Assembly (NCBI GenBank): GCA_003452735.1
Contig: DMNL01000041.1
Coordinates: 1 to 46,860 of the forward strand
DNA from: Spirochaetaceae bacterium
GTDB taxonomy: Bacteria > Spirochaetota > Spirochaetia > Treponematales > Rectinemataceae
DNA length: 46,860 nt
Direction: 5' to 3'
Shown one piece after another: positions 24,848 through 32,642 of the stretch (its first letter is position 1; each line of letters starts with the position of its first letter). A model generated the notes under the pieces. The model was given only the letters and a program-made list of their open reading frames with translations. It made no database searches and was not told the origin of the DNA. The translations under genes and the position numbers were made by a program.

Positions 24848-26110
24848 GTGAATCTTAAAGAACGCCTTGCTTTGATTAAGAGCGAAAAAACCAAAAAAAA
24901 CACTTCAGCTTCAAGAGAAAGAAATATGCCAGAAAACTGGCATAATATATTGCCTTATGTATGGACTAGAGAGATTCAAGGACCTATCTTTATTGTTCCT
25001 TCTTTTTTCTATCCTAGTATCCTAAGATCATTGCATTCCTCTGAGATTGAAGAAAGTATTGATTCTCAGGCTCCAGCATTTCAAATAGCCGCCGATAAAA
25101 TAGTATTCTTCGATCTTGAGACTACCGGACTCTCAGGTGGTGCAGGGACTATTGCCTTTCTTTCGACCACCGCTCGCTTCGAAGGAAGGAATCTAATTCT
25201 CAACCAAGTATTCCTCGAAGATTATCCAGGAGAGCGCGATTTTCTTTCAGTGGTGATCTCACAACTTTCGGCTGGAGATTGTATTGCAAGCTATAATGGA
25301 GCAGCATTCGATATTCCACTGCTCCAGTCGCGATGCATACTAAATGGAATTATAATGCCAGCTAGATTACATATCGATGTACTTCAAGACTGCCGACGAT
25401 TCTGGGGTAAAATTCTAGACTCATGTTCTCTCTCCTCTATGGAAAGATTCATCCTTAAAATAACAAGAGAATTTGATATTCCTGGAGCTGCAATTCCAAA
25501 AGTTTGGCTGGATTATGTAAAAAGCGATTCTCTCAACGAAAATCAAAAGGCGCTGATGGAAATGGTATGGCAGCACAATATTATGGATGTGGTCTCGCTT
25601 GCCAAGCTATTTTTCCATACCGAATCGGCGTATCGCGATCCATATAGAGCTGTTATCGAAGATGCAGTAGATCCATTAGGCCTAGTTCATCGTCTATGTA
25701 AGCTTGGAAGGCTAGAGGATGCAAAATCACTACTCTATATGATCTATAAGAACCATGAAGACAATGATTTATCTACAGAAATAATGAGAAGAGTGCATCA
25801 ATACCTCGCAAAGCTAGCAAGAAAAGACAAGGACTGGGAATTATTCTCAGAGATAGTACTCTCTATGGATGAAGAATTCCTATATGGGTGTGTGGCAAAA
25901 GCGAAGCTCTTCGAACATAGATTCAAGGATGATGATACAGCTCTAATCTGGGCTCGAAAAGCTCATGATTTAGCATGCAATTTTGGTTACTCAGGCGCAA
26001 TCGAAAGAAAGGACAAAGATATGGCGGCCCAGCTCTCAGTCATTGCCTCTATTGATCATCGTATTGCTCGGCTTGAGCGTAAAATCGCAAAAAGAAAGGG
26101 TATCTCCTAG
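24848..26110 (+). CDS. mrfB: MrfB (YprB)-family DEDDh exonuclease with TPR-like C-terminus
   Basis: The exonuclease core starts with VFFDLETTGLSGGAG (Asp89, Glu91), has YNGAAFDIPLLQSR (Asp155) and ends with HNIMDVVSL (His243, Asp247), so the DEDDh metal-binding set is complete. Residues about 265-400 are helical and TPR-like. This matches B. subtilis MrfB, which works with the MrfA helicase in mitomycin C repair. The start is GTG 24848 with AAGGAG 8 bases upstream, 61 bases after mrfA. The last 75 bases overlap the rlmN 3' end on the opposite strand. RNase H-like exonuclease is the safe generic name. Confidence 0.88.
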   Translation: MNLKERLALIKSEKTKKNTSASRERNMPENWHNILPYVWTREIQGPIFIVPSFFYPSILRSLHSSEIEESIDSQAPAFQIAADKIVFFDLETTGLSGGAGTIAFLSTTARFEGRNLILNQVFLEDYPGERDFLSVVISQLSAGDCIASYNGAAFDIPLLQSRCILNGIIMPARLHIDVLQDCRRFWGKILDSCSLSSMERFILKITREFDIPGAAIPKVWLDYVKSDSLNENQKALMEMVWQHNIMDVVSLAKLFFHTESAYRDPYRAVIEDAVDPLGLVHRLCKLGRLEDAKSLLYMIYKNHEDNDLSTEIMRRVHQYLAKLARKDKDWELFSEIVLSMDEEFLYGCVAKAKLFEHRFKDDDTALIWARKAHDLACNFGYSGAIERKDKDMAAQLSVIASIDHRIARLERKIAKRKGIS

Positions 26111-27136
26111 CTGCCCACAAGCTCCCATTACACCGCGGCCACGGCTCATCCGTCGAACAGTTACGATACCTCTTTCCAAAAGGATCTGTGAAAATTTTTC
26201 GATTTGACGGACAGTTGGAGTTTTGAAAGGCATTCCATTTATAGGATTCCATGGGATAAGATTAACCTGAGATTTGATCGGAGTGATCCAGTTCGCTAGC
26301 TCAATTGCATCCTTTTCTCTCACATTCAAACCTCCGATAAGAACGACTTCAAATGTAATGCGATCATTGGTGCTTTTCTGATATTCGAGAAGGGCTGGTT
26401 TTAGAACATCGAGAGGCCATTTCCTATTGACAGGCATAAGCTCTGTTCTAATATAAGGGTCAGCGGAGGTGAGAGAGACGGCTAGGCGCACAATTGGGCC
26501 ATTTTTTGCAAGGTCTATAATGCCAGGAACAATACCACTAGTGGATATGGTTATTTTCCGCATCGACAATCCAATGCCTGCTGGATTCGAGAGAATGTAA
26601 ATGCTTTTTCTGACATTGTCGAGATTAAGCAGCGGCTCTCCCATGCCCATAAATACAACATTGGAAATAAATCCACAGCGCTCGCGAAGATAATGAAATT
26701 GTTCGACTATTTCGTCTGGTCCAAGGTTTCTGAGAAATCCTAACGTGCCAGTCTTGCAGAATGCACATCCCATGGCACATCCCACTTGGCTAGAAAGACA
26801 AGCTGTCTTTCTTCCTTCGATATCTTCAAGAAGCACACATTCTACAGCAGCTCCGTCGCGAAGCCTTATCTATAGCTTAAGGGAGCCGTCTTTATCAGAA
26901 AACTCGTTTTCGACTCTCGATGAGCGGACTTGGCCATTGAAATGCTCGGCTAGTCTTTCTCTAAGAGCTACCGGGAGATTGGTCATCTCTTCGAATGACC
27001 TTACTCCTCTAGATAACCATAAAAATGCTTGTTTTGCACGATATAGAGGTTCTTCAGATAAGATAGCGACCAATTCTTCCTGAGATAGGCCGCTCGGATA
27101 GACTATATTTAGTTCCTCAGCGGAATTGTAATTCAT
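26036..27136 (-). pseudogene. rlmN: rlmN, 23S rRNA/tRNA adenine-C2 methyltransferase, interrupted by an in-frame amber codon
   Basis: A 367-codon radical-SAM gene is interrupted by TAG at codon 89 (26872-26870). The reading frame is the same on both sides: DGSLKL, stop, IRLRDGAAVECVLLEDIEG, then CLSSQVGC. The 88-codon N-terminal part is the accessory domain. The rest retains the CxxxCxxC cluster (Cys120, 124, 127 in read-through numbering), Cys113 and Cys340 (GACGQL), the two cysteines of the methyl-transfer mechanism. No other lesion is visible, so the mutation is recent, a sequencing error, or the codon is read through. A GTG at codon 101 could restart translation but would lose the accessory domain. 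ATGA overlaps the TPR gene stop. Confidence 0.88.
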
Positions 27137-28278
27137 GTCTTGGCTGTCAGTTTAAACAAGGCATCCTGAATAACTGGATTTTTTATACCCATCTGCTGAA
27201 ATTCAGTAAGTATTTCGACTGCCATTTGGCGCTGATTATTCATTAGATAAGTCTGAGCGAGCTCTACATAGATACGATAGTTCTTTGGATCGTTTTGTAA
27301 GAGCGAGCGCAGGCTGGCAATGGCTTCATCGTACTTGCCCTGCTGTCTGGCAATTACGGCGAGACCTAAGACTGCATAGATGTCGAACTCTATATTGAGA
27401 GCATTCTGGTAATATTCTGTGGCTTTTTCAAAATCGCCCATATTCCGATATGCATCTCCCGCGCGAGTCAGAATAACCTTATTCTTGGGATCTTTTTCCA
27501 AGATCTTATTCCAATAAACCAGGGACATATTTTGTTTGCCTACTCCTCGATAACAATCGGCTATGCCGAAAAGGGCATAGAAGTTATCTGGCTCTTTTTC
27601 GAGTGCTTTCTCAAAGATTGGGATACCTTTATCGAAATGTTTTAGCTTGCGATAACAGTTTCCAATGGCAGTAAGGACTCTGATGTCGACATTGTCGCCT
27701 TCCAACTCGACCATGCGCTGCCAGTAAGAGAGGGCTTCCTTATACTCCTTAAAATCATAGTGTAAGTGCCCTAGGCCAATAAGGGCATAGTGATTATCTG
27801 GATTAAGTTCGAGAACACGATGATAAATAGACTTGGATTTCCGAAAGTCACGAACCTTACGATACGCATCAGCAACGCGTGTCAATACAGTGATGTTTGT
27901 GTTGTCATGGAGAAGGTATTGTTCCCAGATTTCGATGGCTTTTTGGAATTGGTTGAGAGCCTTGTAGCAGTCTGCTAGCCCGAATAATGCATAGCTGTTG
28001 CCTGGATGAAAAACTAAGCAACGTCTATAGTAATCGGCAGCTTCTTTGAATCGCTCTTGCTTGCGAGCGGCATCTCCCAAGCCAACAAGGGCATAGTTAT
28101 TCTCTTTATCTTTTTCAAGAATTTGAATAAAGCATTCGACTGCTTCATCGAAGCGGTTCTCTTTTAGGAGCTGATAGCCCTTTTTTGAGATTTCTGCGAC
28201 CTCTGTGTTCTCTAATTGGATTTCATTAGGAATCTCGAAAAAATCATCATTGTAGGGCAAAGACGGCATATCACTCAT
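27133..28278 (-). CDS. TPR-repeat protein
   Basis: The 381-residue soluble protein is almost entirely tetratricopeptide repeats, about ten units of 34 residues with recurring signatures such as NNYALVGLGDAARKQERFKEA, NSYALFGLADCYKALNQF and NFYALFGIADCYRG. Unusually regular pairs alternate ALFGLADCYR with VLTRVADAYRK units. The first 35 residues are acidic and precede the repeats. There is no signal peptide, so it is probably a cytoplasmic scaffold. It has a near-perfect promoter about 100 bases upstream, an AGAGGT site before ATG 28278, and overlaps rlmN by ATGA. A similar TPR protein is known in treponemes, but its partners cannot be read here. Confidence 0.88.
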   Translation of the reverse strand: MSDMPSLPYNDDFFEIPNEIQLENTEVAEISKKGYQLLKENRFDEAVECFIQILEKDKENNYALVGLGDAARKQERFKEAADYYRRCLVFHPGNSYALFGLADCYKALNQFQKAIEIWEQYLLHDNTNITVLTRVADAYRKVRDFRKSKSIYHRVLELNPDNHYALIGLGHLHYDFKEYKEALSYWQRMVELEGDNVDIRVLTAIGNCYRKLKHFDKGIPIFEKALEKEPDNFYALFGIADCYRGVGKQNMSLVYWNKILEKDPKNKVILTRAGDAYRNMGDFEKATEYYQNALNIEFDIYAVLGLAVIARQQGKYDEAIASLRSLLQNDPKNYRIYVELAQTYLMNNQRQMAVEILTEFQQMGIKNPVIQDALFKLTAKT

Positions 28279-28384
28279 TGCTTTTTACCTCTTGGCGGAA
28301 AGTATTTTTAAATATGGCTCCTTATGGCCGAATTATTTATTACCTGACTCTTTCCGTCTTTCTTTAACTCTTTTTACAGTTTTT

Positions 28385-28413
28385 ATTATACCTTTTAATT
28401 CATATCAATGCAA
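28385..28413 (-). promoter_or_regulatory. Sigma-70 promoter for the TPR-rlmN operon
   Basis: On the minus strand TTGCAT (28413-28408), exactly 17 bases and a perfect TATAAT (28390-28385) predict transcription from about 28378, giving a leader of about 100 bases. The leader shows no clear riboswitch or hairpin. Confidence 0.75.
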
Positions 28414-28444
28414 CATTTTCGAAGATTTAATAATAAATAAGATA

Positions 28445-28981
28445 TCATATTCTTCTATAAAAATGCACAATAGAACGACCAAAGATCCTTATATCATAAC
28501 ATTTTAGTCGAGATATTTGTTCTGGCAGCTTGTCTTCATGAGGAAAGTGGATGAGGACTAGGCTTCCATTATGAATAGAAGCGGATCGATCGAGTCGTTC
28601 GAGTAGTTGAAGCTTGAATTTATAGTCGAAGGGGGGATCTAGAAAAATAATGTCAAATGCTTGCTTATTGCGCAAAATGAAGGTCTCCGCTGGCATGGCC
28701 TTACAGAATATCGCAGGCTGAGCTATAGATGCATTTTGCAGCAAAACTGGAAATTTTTTTCTATCTTTTTCAATGCAGACAACAGGATTAGCTCCGCGCG
28801 ATGCCGCTTCTAGCCCAAGGATTCCTGAACCTGCAAAGAGATCGAGAAATGAATAGCCTTGCAAATCGCCAAGGACATCGAATACAGATTGGCGCATCCT
28901 ATCCATTGAAGGCCTTATTCTCAAGTCTCCTTCAGGCATTTTGACGATTCTTCCTGAATATTCGCCGCCTGTTATTCGCAT
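28445..28981 (-). CDS. rsmD: 16S rRNA (guanine-966-N2) methyltransferase
   Basis: RsmD methylates G966 of 16S rRNA in the assembled 30S particle. MRITGGEYSGRIVKMPEG is the family start, FLDLFAGSGILGLEAASRGA is the SAM-binding motif I, and IIFLDPPFDYK carries the catalytic DPPF. At 178 residues it is of normal length. I begin at ATG 28981; an upstream in-frame TTG at 28993 overlaps smpB and adds only four residues. It is the last gene of the PEGA/SUMF1-smpB-rsmD operon. Confidence 0.93.
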   Translation of the reverse strand: MRITGGEYSGRIVKMPEGDLRIRPSMDRMRQSVFDVLGDLQGYSFLDLFAGSGILGLEAASRGANPVVCIEKDRKKFPVLLQNASIAQPAIFCKAMPAETFILRNKQAFDIIFLDPPFDYKFKLQLLERLDRSASIHNGSLVLIHFPHEDKLPEQISRLKCYDIRIFGRSIVHFYRRI

Positions 28982-28986
28982 TGAAG

Positions 28987-29454
28987 TTACCAATCTTTTA
29001 CTTTGAATTCTCGTCTTATTTCACGATCCAGATCCCGAGCTTTTATTTCAGCTCGCTTATCGTATGCTTTTTTGCCGCGGCAGAGACCCAGTTCGAGCTT
29101 TATAAGACCATGCTTGAGATAAATGCTCAATGGTATTAAGGTAAATCCCTTTTCTCTGACTCGCCGGTCGAGTCGCTTGATTTCTTGACGATGTAGAAGA
29201 AGTTTTTTTGGCCTGTCCGGATCGTGACGAAAAATCGAAGAATGAGGATAATCCGCAATATGCAGATTATTGAGCCATACTTCCTGTCCCTTTATCTCCG
29301 CAAAGGCGTCGCTAAAACTAACTCTTCCTTCTTTGATTGACTTTACCTCGGAACCAAATAAAACAATACCGCATTCAAGTCTTTCTTCAATATCGTAATC
29401 AAAACGCGCTCGGCGATTAATGGCTATGGTCTTTATGGAGTCTTGTGTTTTCAT
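28987..29454 (-). CDS. smpB: SsrA-binding protein SmpB
   Basis: SmpB delivers tmRNA to stalled ribosomes. The 155 residues contain INRRARFDYDIEERLECGIVL, GSEVKSIKEGRVSFSDAF, then the basic LCRGKKAYDKRAEIKARD segment and a C-terminal tail ending REFKVKDW, all typical. ATG 29454 overlaps the upstream gene by ATGA. No ssrA (tmRNA) gene is recognisable nearby; it must be elsewhere in the genome. Confidence 0.95.
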   Translation of the reverse strand: MKTQDSIKTIAINRRARFDYDIEERLECGIVLFGSEVKSIKEGRVSFSDAFAEIKGQEVWLNNLHIADYPHSSIFRHDPDRPKKLLLHRQEIKRLDRRVREKGFTLIPLSIYLKHGLIKLELGLCRGKKAYDKRAEIKARDLDREIRREFKVKDW

Positions 29455-31004
29455 TTTCTTATCAGAGCAGGTCTAAATCCTAAAAATTCGGAAGAATGAT
29501 CGGCAGGCATAGGGCCTCGTGATTCAATAGAGATTTGATCAGCATTATTAGCCCACGAGCCCCCTTTTACCGTCTTTGAATCGCCTGAATTGGCAAGGAT
29601 ATCAAAAGCAGGAGAGTCTTCTACGATCCATTTATAAGGTCTAAAACTATCAGAAGTCCATTCCCAGACATTTCCAAAGAGATCAGAGAAACCTGATGCA
29701 TCATGGCCCGAATATCCAACAGAAATCGGCCCAGAGGAAGAACGATTGCTGAATACTCCAAGATCCGCTATTTTTCGAGAGGCTTGGGTTGCAGCCATTT
29801 CCCACATGGCTTCTGTGGGAAGTTCGACTTTATAGCCTAATGGGGCATTCTTACTGAGCCATGCACAATAAGCATTCGCAGCATACCAAGAGACACCCGT
29901 TATCGGCTTATCGCTTGGGCTTGAGATATCAAAGTCTGCAAGGTAGGAACTGTCAACAAATCCCTTTCCAATCAAAGTTGCGCGGTTTTCTGGCATCCAT
30001 TCAGGATTCTCCTTTAAAAAACCTGCAAATTGTCGCTGTGTAACTTCGGTGCTTGAAAGACCAAACTCGGGAACATAAGCAATATAGGGGACTCTAGTGC
30101 CACCAGGCGTGATTGTAAGGCCTTTCAGATTTCCTCCATTAAACATAATGAAAGAGTGAGGTCCAACCATATGTACACCGATAGAATTATACAGAGTTGT
30201 CTCAAATGTCGAAGTCTCTTTTTCTAAAGTTGATAGAGCTCCTCTTATTGTATCATCTGTTCTTTCAGGAGCTATTTCCGAAAATGCTGCTACATAGTTC
30301 TTTGAACTTGCAAGCAATGCGGTAACATTGCGAGCCATAGATACAAATCCCAATGGACTTGCGCTAGGCGCACCAAGTGAAAAGCTCGCAAATATCACAT
30401 CACGAATAGACGAGCTATTCTGAGCAGCGCTCAAGCCTGCTGCAAGTAGAGGCTTGGCTATCGACACTCTATCCGCTGGGGGCAAGGCAACAAGATCTTT
30501 CGAAGCTTCAGATAGTACCATCGGTAGCTGGTAAATAGCGCTTGGTCTACCAGAAAGGGACCAAGATGAGAATTCTCTAAAAGATGGGATAAGTATGGAT
30601 TCCAGCGATTCTGCTTCTAATTCATATTGTATTCTGACTCTGGGTGGCAATATAAGAGTAGCAAATATACGGTTTGGTACCTTAATGTCTATTGTTTTAG
30701 GCTCGAAGCCACGCTTGCGTATTTGGATTTGATAAGAGCCAGGTCTAAGCTTTATCCCATCAGAAGTATTTCCTATATATTTATTTTCTATGTAAAGAGC
30801 TGCTATATTTGGATTACCTTCGAAGCTTAGCTTGGCGCCTGGGTTAGAAAGGCCAGGATTGATCAAAAGGAAAAAAAGAATGATAAGTATTATTAGTGCA
30901 TAGATAATCGGTATGTATATACGTGGCCTAATGCCAAAGATTGGCTTTAAAGTTATTTTGACCTTTTCAATATCCAGATCGGTGATTTTTTCACTCTCTT
31001 TCAT
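29451..31004 (-). CDS. Membrane-anchored PEGA and SUMF1/FGE-fold protein
   Basis: A cytoplasmic N-terminus (1-27) precedes one membrane segment (about 28-50, IYALIILIILFFLLI). A PEGA domain follows (about 58-115, AALYIENKYIG, PGSYQIQIRKRGFE). The middle is low-complexity. The C-terminal domain (about 310-515) is of the formylglycine-generating-enzyme fold, with LSSTEVTQRQF, PITGVSWYAANAYCAWLS, ELPTEAMWEMAA, GNVWEWTSD and a GGSW to GFRPA ending. The active-site cysteine pair near the C-terminus of true FGE is absent, so sulfatase activation is unlikely. A binding role at the cell envelope is more plausible. ATG 31004 lacks a ribosome-binding site and follows a promoter closely. Confidence 0.82.
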   Translation of the reverse strand: MKESEKITDLDIEKVKITLKPIFGIRPRIYIPIIYALIILIILFFLLINPGLSNPGAKLSFEGNPNIAALYIENKYIGNTSDGIKLRPGSYQIQIRKRGFEPKTIDIKVPNRIFATLILPPRVRIQYELEAESLESILIPSFREFSSWSLSGRPSAIYQLPMVLSEASKDLVALPPADRVSIAKPLLAAGLSAAQNSSSIRDVIFASFSLGAPSASPLGFVSMARNVTALLASSKNYVAAFSEIAPERTDDTIRGALSTLEKETSTFETTLYNSIGVHMVGPHSFIMFNGGNLKGLTITPGGTRVPYIAYVPEFGLSSTEVTQRQFAGFLKENPEWMPENRATLIGKGFVDSSYLADFDISSPSDKPITGVSWYAANAYCAWLSKNAPLGYKVELPTEAMWEMAATQASRKIADLGVFSNRSSSGPISVGYSGHDASGFSDLFGNVWEWTSDSFRPYKWIVEDSPAFDILANSGDSKTVKGGSWANNADQISIESRGPMPADHSSEFLGFRPALIRK

Positions 31005-31013
31005 TGTAAAAGC

Positions 31014-31042
31014 AGCCTAGCCGATGGGCACCGTCTTGTCAA
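31014..31042 (-). promoter_or_regulatory. Promoter of the PEGA-smpB-rsmD operon
   Basis: On the minus strand a perfect TTGACA (31042-31037), 17 bases and TAGGCT (31019-31014) end 9 bases before the ATG at 31004. The -35 shares its bases with the divergent lepB -35 (TTGTCAA read on the plus strand). Confidence 0.5.
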
Positions 31043-31064
31043 CGATATATGCTCATGATAGCTT
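31036..31064 (+). promoter_or_regulatory. Promoter of the lepB operon
   Basis: TTGTCA (31036-31041), 17 bases and TGATAGCTT, an extended -10 of TAGCTT type (31059-31064), end 9 bases before the ATG at 31074. The -10 is weak, but the spacing is exact. Confidence 0.4.
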
Positions 31065-31073
31065 GGAATCGGA

Positions 31074-32048
31074 ATGAAGAATATGGATATTTGCGATAGG
31101 CTTGTTGTGTTTTCTGAAGACTTGCTCACAAGAAGGAAACAAAGATCCCTCCGTGCAAAGATGAAACAGCAAAAGCGCCATCCGATTTTGGACTGGATAT
31201 ATGCTATTCTCTGGGCTGCTTGCGTTGTACTTGTTATAAATCAGTATTTTTTTCAAAACTATCGAATACCATCGGGATCAATGGAAAAGACACTTCTAGT
31301 GGGAGATATGATTTTTGTAGACAAACTCTCCTATGGACCCGAACTTTTGCCTGGTGTTTTAAAGACCCCAGGAATTTCCAAACCAAAACGAGGGAATGTA
31401 ATTGTCTTTGAAAATCCTACCTATCTCTCGCGCGGGCCAATCTATACGATTTTTCAACAATTGCTTTACATGGTCACATTTACCCTTGTCGACATAGACA
31501 GAGAAGCAACCGGAGAGCCACGAGTGCATTATCTAATAAAGCGAGCTATAGGGGTTGGAGGAGATACTCTTCGTGTAAGAAATGGTGAAGTATCAATAAA
31601 GCCTATCGGCTCCTCGGAATTCTTAGATGAGCGGATGTTGATGGAAGGTCTTGGATTGCCTGTTAAGATGCAAAGATTAGTAAATTCAAGCGAGTATTCA
31701 GAGATAGACAATGTCGGCATAGCTTCGGCCTATGCTGAGCTTGATCTTCCTCTTCCTTCTCGAGTAGGTATGCCATCTGTGCAAAATGCAAATAAGGACG
31801 CTTTTCAATACGACATGATTCGTGTGACTACTTTACGAGATGCAGATCCTTCCAATTCCCGAAACGCTCAGCTTGCGCAGCGCTATAAGAATGGATGGTA
31901 TATTGCGGATTCGCGGATTTTCCCTATGGGCGACAACCGAGACAATTCGCGCGATGCAAGATATTTTGGACCAATCGCCGAAAAAAAAGTGCTAGGACAT
32001 GCCTTGTTTATTTACTTCCCATTTAGCCGAATTGGCAGCATCCATTGA
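31074..32048 (+). CDS. lepB: Signal peptidase I
   Basis: This enzyme cleaves signal peptides of exported proteins at the inner membrane. After a cytoplasmic N-terminal part, a membrane segment (about 40-59) leads to IPSGSMEKTLL with catalytic Ser69. The lysine of the Ser-Lys dyad is Lys156 in YLIKRAIGVGGDTL. Near the end is MGDNRDNSRDARYFGPI. Long inserts between the motifs make it 324 residues, larger than Gram-positive SPases, as in other spirochaetes. ATG 31074 is followed by in-frame ATGs at 31083 and 31161, and the exact start is uncertain. It heads an operon with a degenerate paralogue, hemW and an isomerase-like gene. Confidence 0.92.
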   Translation: MKNMDICDRLVVFSEDLLTRRKQRSLRAKMKQQKRHPILDWIYAILWAACVVLVINQYFFQNYRIPSGSMEKTLLVGDMIFVDKLSYGPELLPGVLKTPGISKPKRGNVIVFENPTYLSRGPIYTIFQQLLYMVTFTLVDIDREATGEPRVHYLIKRAIGVGGDTLRVRNGEVSIKPIGSSEFLDERMLMEGLGLPVKMQRLVNSSEYSEIDNVGIASAYAELDLPLPSRVGMPSVQNANKDAFQYDMIRVTTLRDADPSNSRNAQLAQRYKNGWYIADSRIFPMGDNRDNSRDARYFGPIAEKKVLGHALFIYFPFSRIGSIH

Positions 32049-32060
32049 GAGTGACGCTGT

Positions 32061-32642
32061 ATGTTCGCCAAGCGCCCCATACGATATGCAGAGAAAATAG
32101 AACGGAAAAAGGCTCGAAACAGAATACTTATATACATAACTGTTTTTATCATTTTGTGCATTATCATAAGGACCTTTATATTTCAGACTTGGAAGATTCG
32201 TGGGGACCTTATGAAACCAACGCTCAGAGATGGCGATATAGTTATAGTTGTACCATGTCTGCTTTTTGCGGAAGAAAAATCCATCGGTATAGCCGGCTTG
32301 CCAAAAAAAGGTGATGTCGTTCTTGTGGGAGATGGGTCGGAATTCATACTACCCTCTATAGCAATGATTAAAGATTCAGTATTGAGATTTATTACTCTGC
32401 AGAAATATTCGCTTTTGGCAACCGAATTTGGCAAAACCTTCAGTCTTCCTGCGGTAATGAGAATTCAGGGTATCCAGCAGGAAAAGAATAACCTCAAGAC
32501 ATGGACAGTCTTTAAGCTTGCTACGGACTCTCAAGGTGATAATTTCAGTATGACAGGTAGTCAAATTGTTTTGCCCTCTCGAATCAAAGGCAGAGTAGTC
32601 TTGAGGATATGGCCATTAGCTCGAATAGGAAAGGTACAATGA
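32061..32642 (+). CDS. Signal-peptidase-I-like protein without catalytic dyad
   Basis: The 193-residue protein has the SPase I layout, with a basic N-terminus, a membrane segment (about 21-41), then KIRGDLMKPTLRDGDIVIV. In active enzymes this last stretch reads IPSGSMEPTLxxGD. Here the serine position is Leu50 and the preceding residue is Asp. The lysine motif (KRxxGxxGD) and the GDNRDNS box are both absent. It is therefore probably inactive, a paralogue of the complete enzyme 12 bases upstream. It might bind substrates or the active LepB. It overlaps hemW by ATGA. Confidence 0.75.
   Translation: MFAKRPIRYAEKIERKKARNRILIYITVFIILCIIIRTFIFQTWKIRGDLMKPTLRDGDIVIVVPCLLFAEEKSIGIAGLPKKGDVVLVGDGSEFILPSIAMIKDSVLRFITLQKYSLLATEFGKTFSLPAVMRIQGIQQEKNNLKTWTVFKLATDSQGDNFSMTGSQIVLPSRIKGRVVLRIWPLARIGKVQ

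Noticed and set aside
26837..26872. Frameshift as the cause of the split rlmN
   Set aside because: The start codons of the two parts are exactly 300 bases apart and the codons between them read as family sequence in one frame, so it is a nonsense codon.
26870..26872. Reassigned TAG codon
   Set aside because: TAG ends several intact genes in the window, including gap and pgk, at the expected positions.
29451..31004. Active formylglycine-generating enzyme
   Set aside because: The C-terminal cysteine pair needed for catalysis is not there and no sulfatase gene is near.
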